From assembly GCA_900556055.1 (NCBI GenBank), contig USNJ01000154.1, forward strand, positions 1 through 5,020: DNA of 5,020 nucleotides. Reading direction: 5' to 3'. Each line of letters opens with the position of its first letter. The first letter of the stretch is position 1. The stretch comes from an uncultured Ruminococcus sp. (GTDB lineage Bacteria > Bacillota > Clostridia > Oscillospirales > Ruminococcaceae). The notes under the pieces are model-generated. The model was not told where the DNA came from, searched no databases, and saw only the letters and a program-made list of their open reading frames with translations. The translations under genes and the position numbers were made by a program. Positions 1 to 5,020 of the stretch are shown piece by piece.

Positions 1-42
1 GGTTCCTGCCCAGTCAAATACAACAGCTTCTATCTTTTCCAT
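1..42 (-). CDS. phnX: Phosphonoacetaldehyde hydrolase (phosphonatase), N-terminal fragment only
   Basis: Only the first 14 codons are present: ATG at 40-42, then a frame open to the window edge. They encode MEKIEAVVFDWAGT. This matches the start of PhnX, a HAD-superfamily enzyme that hydrolyses phosphonoacetaldehyde to acetaldehyde and phosphate in the cytoplasm. Asp10 is the expected nucleophile. The residue two places later is Ala12, whereas most HAD phosphatases have a second Asp there. The D-W-A-G-T form is the known hallmark of phosphonatase, so the short fragment is unusually diagnostic. An AAAAGG ribosome binding site lies at 53-58, ten bases before the ATG. The gene follows the binding-protein gene on the same strand, which fits uptake followed by degradation of 2-aminoethylphosphonate. 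The cap domain, the catalytic lysine and the rest of the protein lie outside the window, so intactness cannot be judged. Confidence 0.85.
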   Translation of the reverse strand, partial: MEKIEAVVFDWAGT

Positions 43-104
43 AAAAACACAACCTTTTCAGAATATTATTTGTCAAATGAATAACCGCCAAGACCGTGTT
101 TTTC

Positions 105-117
105 ATTATATGCGCAT
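105..117 (-). promoter_or_regulatory. Possible -10 element and adjoining ATGCGCAT palindrome upstream of phnX
   Basis: On the minus strand, positions 110 to 105 read TATAAT, an exact -10 hexamer about 63 bases before the phnX start. No good TTGACA-like -35 lies 16-18 bases upstream; that spot reads CCGTAA and similar. If this is a promoter it is weak or activator-dependent. The perfect 8-base palindrome ATGCGCAT at 110-117 touches the hexamer and abuts the inverted repeat at 117-137, so a regulator site is conceivable. This rests only on motif matching. Confidence 0.3.
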
Positions 118-137
118 CTGCCGCATTTTACGGCAGA
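117..137 (-). repeat. Perfect 7-bp inverted repeat between binding-protein gene and phnX
   Basis: TCTGCCG at 117-123 and CGGCAGA at 131-137 are exact reverse complements separated by seven bases. In the minus-strand transcript a U-G wobble could add an eighth pair and leave a five-base loop. The arm toward phnX is followed by AUGCGCAU rather than a U run, so it is not a classical intrinsic terminator. It may be an mRNA-stabilising or processing hairpin after the binding-protein gene, or an operator overlapping the -35/spacer area of the putative phnX promoter. Confidence 0.45.
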
Positions 138-187
138 CACGCTTTTATAAGGGGAATATGATAAAATGAGAAATTGACTTTTATTTG

Positions 188-1327
188 TCAGCCTAAATAT
201 CTTGCTGTGAATTCATCGAAGAATTCGCTTCTGTAATCAGCCATTTCGTAAAGGTCGATAACATCGCTCAGGTTCTTTACGGGATCCTGATTATAGCCAT
301 CGGGAACGCTTCCGTCACCGCCTGTTGCGATGATAGGATATTCCTTCTGATATGCAGCCATAGCGTCATCGGAAATTGCCCAGTCGCAGAATGTTTTTGC
401 TGCATCCTTGATATTGTCCTTCTTGATAAGACAGTTTGCTTCAACGTCCCATGCAGAGCCTTCAGACGGGAATACTACCTGACACTCGGGGTTCTCCTGA
501 GCAAGAGTTACGCAGCGGTAGCCCATCGAAAGACCGATAAGTGCCTCGCCCGATGCGACCATCTTAGCAGGCTTTGAGCCTGACGGCGTATATTCGATAA
601 CGTTCTTGTCGAACTTGTCGAGATATTCCCAGCCCTTTGTATAATCGCCCTTTGTATCAGCCATCATCTGGAGCATGCCGTTGATGATAAAAAGTCCTGT
701 TCCCGATGAAGTAGGATCGGACATTGCGATGTGTCCCTCATAAACAGGATCAACAAGATCCGCATATGACGTAGGAACGGGAATTCCAAGCTTCTCGCAC
801 TCGGCTGTATTTACAAGCATTGCAGTTTCGGGAACGTCGATGCCGACCCATCTGCAGGGGCTTTCCTTATCCTTGAACTGCGGAAGTATCCTGTCAATGC
901 CTTCGGGATCATACGGTTCGATAAGTCCGTAATCATCAAGGCTCAGCATGCTTGTTACGGCTGTTCCCCAGAGTACATCACATACAGGAGCGTCCTTCTC
1001 AGCAATAAGCTTCGAGATGATAGTACCTGTCGAGTCACGTGTGATCTCAATGTTGATATCGGGATACTGCTCTCTGAATGATATGAGATATGCTTCGATA
1101 ATGTCATCTTCAAGGGCTGTATAAACGGAGATGGTGTCCGAATCGGAAGATGCTGCGTGTGCTGCCGTATCGTTTGCTGCGGTATCTGCGCTGCCTGCCG
1201 ATGCTGACGATGTATCTGCCGAGCCGCTGTCTGTTGACTGTACACAGCCCGCTGCGGAAAGCGAGAACACTGTCATGAATGAAGCCATTGCTGCGCATTT
1301 TGTTCTGAATGATAACGTGTTTTTCAT
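188..1327 (-). CDS. phnS2: AEP/iron-type ABC transporter substrate-binding lipoprotein
   Basis: This 379-residue protein captures substrate outside the membrane and delivers it to the ABC permease. The N-terminus is a lipoprotein signal peptide: basic residues at 2-10, a hydrophobic stretch at about 12-27, and a lipobox-like SAAGC ending at Cys28. The -3 residue is Ala rather than the usual Leu. A Ser/Ala/Asp/Thr-rich linker at about 29-64 tethers the mature domain. From residue 66 (ISVYTALEDD) it follows the family that binds Fe(III) or 2-aminoethylphosphonate; DSTG at 98-101 and AEKD at 109-112 fit the phosphonate branch. Length is normal for the family with a long linker. The start is supported by an AGGAG site at 1336-1340, eight bases upstream. 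It follows the permease gene by 57 bases and precedes phnX, and that context favours AEP over iron. Substrate is inferred; the transport role is secure. Confidence 0.85.
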   Translation of the reverse strand: MKNTLSFRTKCAAMASFMTVFSLSAAGCVQSTDSGSADTSSASAGSADTAANDTAAHAASSDSDTISVYTALEDDIIEAYLISFREQYPDINIEITRDSTGTIISKLIAEKDAPVCDVLWGTAVTSMLSLDDYGLIEPYDPEGIDRILPQFKDKESPCRWVGIDVPETAMLVNTAECEKLGIPVPTSYADLVDPVYEGHIAMSDPTSSGTGLFIINGMLQMMADTKGDYTKGWEYLDKFDKNVIEYTPSGSKPAKMVASGEALIGLSMGYRCVTLAQENPECQVVFPSEGSAWDVEANCLIKKDNIKDAAKTFCDWAISDDAMAAYQKEYPIIATGGDGSVPDGYNQDPVKNLSDVIDLYEMADYRSEFFDEFTARYLG

Positions 1328-1362
1328 AATTACCTCTCCTTTTTTCCCAATTAATATACAAA

Positions 1363-1373
1363 CGGCTGAGCCG
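1363..1373 (-). other. Small hairpin in permease to binding-protein gap
   Basis: The gap at 1328-1384 contains CGGCTGAGCCG, a four- to five-base-pair hairpin with a minimal loop. On the minus strand it lies 11 bases after the permease stop and is followed by TTTGTATATT, a broken U tract. It may act as a leaky attenuator or as a 5' protector of the binding-protein mRNA, which cells often need in excess over the permease. The stem is short, so chance is a real alternative. The rest of the gap holds the binding-protein ribosome binding site. Confidence 0.25.
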
Positions 1374-1384
1374 ATTGCTGTTTT

Positions 1385-3142
1385 TTATGCTGCTGCCTTT
1401 GATGTATTATCCTCGGCAGCTTTCGGATTTTTCCAGCGGTTCATACGCTTAACGACCGTTCTGTTTACGATCTCGTAGATTATTCTCATTCCGACGTTGC
1501 AGGCGAAGATGATAAGCGACATTGCCGCTGCGGATTCAAAATCTCCGTTATCCTCCATGCTGACGAGGGAAAGAGCTGCCGGCTTTGACTGCGGCGAATA
1601 CAGGAATACAAGTGCGGATATCGTTGTCATGCTGTTTAAGAAGAAATATTGAGCGATCTCCAGCACTGCCGTTATGCTCATGGGAAGCGATACGCCGCCC
1701 ATTATCCTGTAAAACGGTATGTTCATGGAATCAGCTGCGTTCTCATACTCCTTATCGAGCTTTCTGAGTGCTGTTGATGCCGTGATATACGTTGCAGAAA
1801 ACATATGCACGATATTTGCGATGACCATTATCCACATCGTCTGATACAGTCCGCCAAACGAATTCATTATCCTGATATGCAGGAAATTTATATCGAAATA
1901 AGGCTTGTTGAAGAACATGATATAAGCAAGTCCGACAACCATTCCGGGAAGTGCCATCGGCAGCATAGCGAAGAAATGAACTGTCTTTCTGAGTGCGGGG
2001 AACGGACGGGATTTGTAGACCATATATGCCGTCACGAACACTATCGCCGTGCCAATGACCGCCGTAAGAGCAGCCATCTTTATGCTGAAAACAAAGGTCG
2101 AAATGCCGCTTCCGAGAAGCTTCCGGCTGAAATTGAAATGATCGAGCGTGAACACCTTTTCATATGGCCAGCGCTTGATGAATGCGATCGTGAACACTGC
2201 AAGGAAGATGCTGAGTATAAGCAGCGAAACGACCGTGCAGAAGATCTGATAGAAAATATCCCTGCCCTTTGACGGTGTGATCTTAAATGCGACCGCCTTC
2301 GAGGATATCTCATTGTTTGCAGCCTTCTTTGCCGTTATCCTGTCAATAGCGAATGATATCACGGCAGGTATCGTAAGCAGAACGCCTATTACAGTGCCCA
2401 TCTGGAAATTCTGCTGACCGACAACATACTTATAAATGCTTGTCGATAACACGGGATAGTTTGCGCCGATCGCCTGAGGTGCGCCGAAATCAGTGAAGCT
2501 GAGCGTGAAGCAAAGCGTTGCGGCACTGATTATTCCGTATTTTGCACCGGGGAGCGTTATCGTGAAGAAGCTTCTGACAGGGTTTGAACCGAATGCCGAA
2601 GCCGCTTCATACAGCCTGTAATCAGTGCTGTCGAGTGCTACCATAAGGACCATGTATGCCTGAGGAAGTGTGTAAATGACCTCAGCAATTATGATTCCAA
2701 GCTCGCCTGCAACGGGAAAATCTATTCCCATGCTTGTGATGATGCCCTTTTTTCCGAACAGATACGTAAGAGCAAGTCCGTGTACCATTGTCGGAACGAA
2801 AAGCGGCAGCATTGCGATGTATTTATATACCGCTTTGCATTTTATCGCCGTGCGGTTCATGCCGTAAGCCAGCATAAACGCCGTTGATACGCTGATAACA
2901 GTTGCGATCACGGAGACCTTCAGCGAATTTCCTATCGCCGTCAGCAGCGACGGATTTGCGAAATAATCACGGAAATTCTGAAGTCCGACATAATTTCCTT
3001 TGCTGTCCTGCACGACATTTGAAAATATCATCAAAACAGGAAGCACCAGGAAGATGACAAAGCATATCACCGAAAGCAGGATTATAACACGCTGGATTAT
3101 ATCCGACGGGCTTACCCTGTCCTTTAGCCTAAGTGATGACAT
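1385..3142 (-). CDS. phnU2: Fused double-domain ABC transporter permease (AEP type)
   Basis: At 585 residues this is about twice a single permease and has two tandem transport domains, so one polypeptide can form the whole membrane channel. Half one has hydrophobic segments near 17-40, 71-95, 105-130, 146-170, 203-225 and 248-268. Half two has them near 300-322, 350-376, 388-412, 436-456, 488-512 and 536-557. The cytoplasmic loop that docks the ATPase is canonical in half one: EAA at 179-181, Gly185 and LP at 197-198. In half two it is degenerate: ENAADSM from 467, no Gly, LP at 486-487. Fused permeases of this form occur in Fe(III), thiamine and 2-aminoethylphosphonate importers, and the neighbouring phnX favours the last. 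An AAAGGAAG ribosome binding site at 3150-3157 supports the start. It overlaps the restored stop codon of the ATPase, showing tight operon packing. Confidence 0.87.
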   Translation of the reverse strand: MSSLRLKDRVSPSDIIQRVIILLSVICFVIFLVLPVLMIFSNVVQDSKGNYVGLQNFRDYFANPSLLTAIGNSLKVSVIATVISVSTAFMLAYGMNRTAIKCKAVYKYIAMLPLFVPTMVHGLALTYLFGKKGIITSMGIDFPVAGELGIIIAEVIYTLPQAYMVLMVALDSTDYRLYEAASAFGSNPVRSFFTITLPGAKYGIISAATLCFTLSFTDFGAPQAIGANYPVLSTSIYKYVVGQQNFQMGTVIGVLLTIPAVISFAIDRITAKKAANNEISSKAVAFKITPSKGRDIFYQIFCTVVSLLILSIFLAVFTIAFIKRWPYEKVFTLDHFNFSRKLLGSGISTFVFSIKMAALTAVIGTAIVFVTAYMVYKSRPFPALRKTVHFFAMLPMALPGMVVGLAYIMFFNKPYFDINFLHIRIMNSFGGLYQTMWIMVIANIVHMFSATYITASTALRKLDKEYENAADSMNIPFYRIMGGVSLPMSITAVLEIAQYFFLNSMTTISALVFLYSPQSKPAALSLVSMEDNGDFESAAAMSLIIFACNVGMRIIYEIVNRTVVKRMNRWKNPKAAEDNTSKAAA

Positions 3143-3156
3143 ATCCTCACTTCCTT

Positions 3157-3270
3157 TCAGACAGCCTCAGGAGTTTTTTCCTCAGCAGGTCTGTCCTTAT
3201 CGGTATTGTAATAAAGCATTTTTCCGTCGTCGAATTTTATCTTGATATGACCGCCGATCTTCACTGAAAA
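3157..3270 (-). other. Displaced C-terminal end of the ATPase in the shifted frame
   Basis: Removing one A from the run of four at 3267-3270 lets the minus-strand frame continue as SVKIGGHIKIKFDDGK... and end TPEAV at a TGA at 3157-3159. The product would then be 355 residues, normal for this ATPase family, and would stop 14 bases before the permease start. The residues look like a normal closing beta-strand of a TOBE-type domain. The unshifted frame instead gives the arginine-rich tail EDRRSYQDKIRRRK.... This is a sequencing or assembly error, or a real mutation. Confidence 0.8.
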
Positions 3271-4225
3271 CGTGCGTCGGAACATCGATCGTGATATCGT
3301 TGTCCATAAGTGTGATGTCTGACTGCTCCCTGAGCCTCAGCGTCAGGCGGTAGCTGAATCCGTGGAACTCTATCGCCATGACCTTTACCTTTGTTCCCGT
3401 CGGATCGTTGTAAGGAACAACGACGATATTTTCGGGACGGATAGCCTTGATCTTATACTTGTTCGGATCGCTCTCATCATCGCTGTAATTTGTCGTGAAC
3501 ATATTTATCGAACCAATAAAATCGGCAACGAACGGCGATGCGGGGTGATCGTAGACCTCATTCGGAGTTCCTATCTGCTTTATGCAGGCATTGTTCATAA
3601 CAACGATCTTATCCGCCATCGTAAGAGCTTCCTCCTGATCATGCGTTACCATGATCGTTGTGATGCCGAGCTTGCTCTGAAGATTTTTCAGCTCAACTCT
3701 GACCTTCTGTCTTACCTTCGCATCGAGTGCGGAAAGCGGTTCATCGAGAAGCAGGAACTTCGGCGAAAGCACCAGTGCCCTTGCGATAGCAACTCTCTGC
3801 TGCTGACCGCCCGAAAGCTGTGACGGATACTTGTTTTTATGCTCTGTGATGTTCACAAGCTCAAGCACCTCATCAACTCTCTTTTCACGTTCCTCCTTAG
3901 GTATCTTTCTGCATTTCAGACCGAACTCGATATTCTGCCATACCTTTAAGTTTGGGAAAAGTGCGTAGGACTGGAAAACGATGCCGAAGTTTCTCTTGCT
4001 GGGGTGAAGCTGTGTCGCATCCTCGCCGCCTATATATATCTTTCCTTCGGTAGCCTTTTCAAGCCCTGCTATTATTCTCAGAAGCGTTGTCTTGCCGCAG
4101 CCGGAATGACCGAGGATCGCGACAAATTCGTTCTCGCGAAACTCAAGGTCAATGCCCTTGAGCACATGGAGGTCGCCGAAGGACTTTTCGAGCTGTTCGA
4201 TTTTGATGATGGGATCGTTCGTCAT
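3197..4225 (-). CDS. phnT2: ABC transporter ATP-binding protein (PotA/FbpC/PhnT2 type), C-terminal frameshift, hybrid N-terminus
   Basis: This 342-residue cytoplasmic ATPase would power the adjacent permease. All nucleotide-binding motifs are intact: Walker A GHSGCGKT 39-46, Q-loop Gln85 in FQSYALFP, signature LSGGQQQR 137-144, Walker B FLLLDEP 157-163, D-loop SALD 165-168 and switch His195. Residues from about 240 form the C-terminal regulatory (TOBE-like) domain typical of importers such as PotA, FbpC and the AEP ATPase. The last 23 residues are out of frame after Val319; the restored frame ends at 3157. Residues 1-28 (MTNDPIIKIEQLEKSFGDLH...) resemble GlnQ-type amino acid ATPases and use CTC/ATC codons. 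ATA and AGA codons typical of the left side first appear at codons 50-52. An AGGAGG at 4231-4236 supports the start, 12 bases after the upstream permease. ATPase function is certain; AEP assignment rests on neighbours. Confidence 0.85.
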   Translation of the reverse strand: MTNDPIIKIEQLEKSFGDLHVLKGIDLEFRENEFVAILGHSGCGKTTLLRIIAGLEKATEGKIYIGGEDATQLHPSKRNFGIVFQSYALFPNLKVWQNIEFGLKCRKIPKEEREKRVDEVLELVNITEHKNKYPSQLSGGQQQRVAIARALVLSPKFLLLDEPLSALDAKVRQKVRVELKNLQSKLGITTIMVTHDQEEALTMADKIVVMNNACIKQIGTPNEVYDHPASPFVADFIGSINMFTTNYSDDESDPNKYKIKAIRPENIVVVPYNDPTGTKVKVMAIEFHGFSYRLTLRLREQSDITLMDNDITIDVPTHVFSEDRRSYQDKIRRRKNALLQYR

Positions 4226-4230
4226 AGCGT

Positions 4231-4236
4231 CCTCCT
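4231..4236 (-). promoter_or_regulatory. Ribosome binding site of the ATPase gene
   Basis: The minus strand reads AGGAGG, five bases from the ATG at 4225, in the 12-base gap after the TGA of the amino acid permease at 4238-4240. It fixes the start. It belongs to the GC-rich upstream unit rather than to the phn genes, so whichever event made the hybrid ATPase also supplied its translation signal. No promoter fits in this gap, so the ATPase depends on transcription entering from the right. Confidence 0.75.
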
Positions 4237-4237
4237 G

Positions 4238-5014
4238 TCAGTTTGAGCTGGGAAGTCCCAGATCGACGGTTTGATTGCCCTGACGCCGCTTCGTGTTGTC
4301 CGGCGCGGTCATCCTTCCCGTGATGGCCTTGAGCAGGAGCGAGGAAAGATACGTCAGGAACAGGTAAACGGTGGCGGCGATGAGGTAGCACTCGGTGCCC
4401 TTATAATAAATGCCGGCGACGGAGCGCGTCATGAACATCAGGTCGGATACGCCCAGCACGCACAGCACGGAGGAATCCTTGATGTTGATGATGAACTCAT
4501 TGCCGATGGCGGGCAGCGAATTTTTGATGGCCTGCGGGAAAACGACTCTGCGCATGGCCTGCCAGTGCGTCATGCCGAGCGAACGCGCGGCCTCCATCTG
4601 CCCCGCGTCGACGGCGAGGATGCCGCCGCGCAGCACCTCGGCAAGGTACGCGGTCGAGTTGAGCGAGACCGTGACAAGACCGGAGATGAAGAGCGACCAG
4701 ACGCGGTTGATCTCCGTGACGCTCATGCCGGTGCGCTTGAAGAGATTGAAGATCGCGTAGTAGAAGATGAGGGACTGCACCATCATCGGCGTGCCGCGGA
4801 TGACGAAGATGTAGAAGCGGGCGAATTTGTTCGCGACGATCTTGATAAGCTTCACAAAGTCGTTGTTGCGCTTGTCGGGTTCCTGAATGCGGAGAAAGAC
4901 CATGAGAAGCGCCAGCACGAACGCGATCGCCGTGCCGAAGAGCGCGAGGCGCACCGTGTACGAAATGCCGATGGCGAAGAGCGAGCGCTGGTTGTACGCC
5001 ATGTAGGCCATCAT
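4238..5014 (-). CDS. Polar amino acid ABC transporter permease (HisM/GlnP family), start uncertain
   Basis: This inner-membrane permease of the histidine/glutamine family has about five hydrophobic segments, near residues 12-42, 66-90, 106-128, 165-195 and 206-230. Family marks are RGTP at 73-76 in the stretch FVIRGTPMMVQ, the ATPase-docking loop EAARSLG at 141-147 followed by FPQA at 159-162, and IKDSS at 178-182. At 258 residues it is normal to slightly long, with a hydrophilic tail ending in GLPSSN. The frame stays open through the last six bases, and no ribosome binding site is visible before the first ATG, so the true start may lie beyond 5020. Codons are strongly GC-rich (CTC, ATC, GCG; Ile almost never ATA), unlike everything below about 4076. 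Such permeases are normally followed by a GlnQ-type ATPase, and the next gene begins like one. The substrate cannot be told. Confidence 0.85.
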   Translation of the reverse strand: MMAYMAYNQRSLFAIGISYTVRLALFGTAIAFVLALLMVFLRIQEPDKRNNDFVKLIKIVANKFARFYIFVIRGTPMMVQSLIFYYAIFNLFKRTGMSVTEINRVWSLFISGLVTVSLNSTAYLAEVLRGGILAVDAGQMEAARSLGMTHWQAMRRVVFPQAIKNSLPAIGNEFIINIKDSSVLCVLGVSDLMFMTRSVAGIYYKGTECYLIAATVYLFLTYLSSLLLKAITGRMTAPDNTKRRQGNQTVDLGLPSSN

Positions 5015-5020
5015 GGAGAG

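Noticed and set aside
71..76. TTGACA -35 box on the minus strand for phnX
   Set aside because: The match is exact, but the position 17 bases downstream reads GTTGTG and lies inside the ribosome-binding region of phnX, leaving no room for a -10 or a leader.
117..137. Intrinsic terminator after the binding-protein gene
   Set aside because: The stem is good, but the minus-strand transcript continues AUGCGCAU with no U tract.
1131..1478. Plus-strand open frame of 115 codons
   Set aside because: It lies antisense to the signal/linker region of the binding-protein gene and the end of the permease gene. It has no convincing ribosome binding site and low-complexity content that mirrors the Ser/Ala/Asp linker.
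1805..2272. Plus-strand open frame of 155 codons
   Set aside because: It is fully antisense to the permease gene, and its highly charged, histidine-rich composition is that of a shadow frame. No family is recognised.
3260..3275. Programmed frameshift producing two ATPase forms
   Set aside because: Restoring the frame needs a +1 shift at GTT TTC A, with no stop codon, rare codon or stimulatory structure apparent. A one-base error in the AAAA run is simpler.
3362..3823. Plus-strand open frame of 153 codons
   Set aside because: It is antisense to the conserved ATPase core and is explained by codon bias on the other strand.
188..4225. Iron(III) or spermidine/putrescine importer
   Set aside because: The ATPase and fused permease alone would allow it, but the DSTG region of the binding protein and the adjacent phnX start favour 2-aminoethylphosphonate. 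It is kept only as a lower-ranked alternative.

Overview
The window reads as part of a Bacillota genome or metagenomic contig, most likely a Clostridia member of the Oscillospiraceae/Ruminococcus type. The evidence is the lipoprotein form of the binding protein, AGGAGG-like ribosome binding sites, and roughly 50% GC with frequent ATA and AGA codons. The taxonomic guess is inference. All recognised genes lie on the minus strand, so transcription runs from high to low coordinates.

In transcription order there are five genes. (1) A polar amino acid ABC transporter permease (about 5014 to 4238) is GC-rich and has clearly different codon use. (2) An ABC ATPase of the PotA/FbpC/PhnT2 type (4225 to 3197) has a likely single-base frameshift that displaces its C-terminus; the restored frame ends at 3157. 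(3) A fused double permease of 585 residues spans 3142 to 1385. (4) A substrate-binding lipoprotein spans 1327 to 188. (5) The first 14 codons of phnX, phosphonoacetaldehyde hydrolase, run from 42 to 1 and off the left edge. Genes 2 to 5 form a coherent unit. The three transporter parts import 2-aminoethylphosphonate (AEP), and PhnX cleaves the C-P bond of phosphonoacetaldehyde, the product of AEP transamination. A phnW-type transaminase would be expected beyond the left edge but is not visible.

Two points deserve attention. First, the window seems to join two kinds of DNA. The amino acid permease and roughly the first 25-50 codons of the ATPase look like a GC-rich glnP-glnQ pair, while the rest of the ATPase and everything to its left looks like the phn operon. 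The join lies within about 4076-4180, at or just before the conserved Walker A region. It is either a real recombination that put the phn operon behind an amino acid permease, or an assembly chimera. Second, the ATPase frameshift lies at a run of four A (3267-3270).

Non-coding space is small. The phnX leader region (43-187) holds a perfect 7-bp inverted repeat, an ATGCGCAT palindrome and a TATAAT hexamer. The gap at 1328-1384 holds a small hairpin and a strong ribosome binding site. No gap exceeds 300 bases. I saw no tRNA, rRNA, CRISPR array or insertion sequence. I do not see an undescribed system here. The value is in a phosphonate catabolism operon with a hybrid, frameshifted ATPase.
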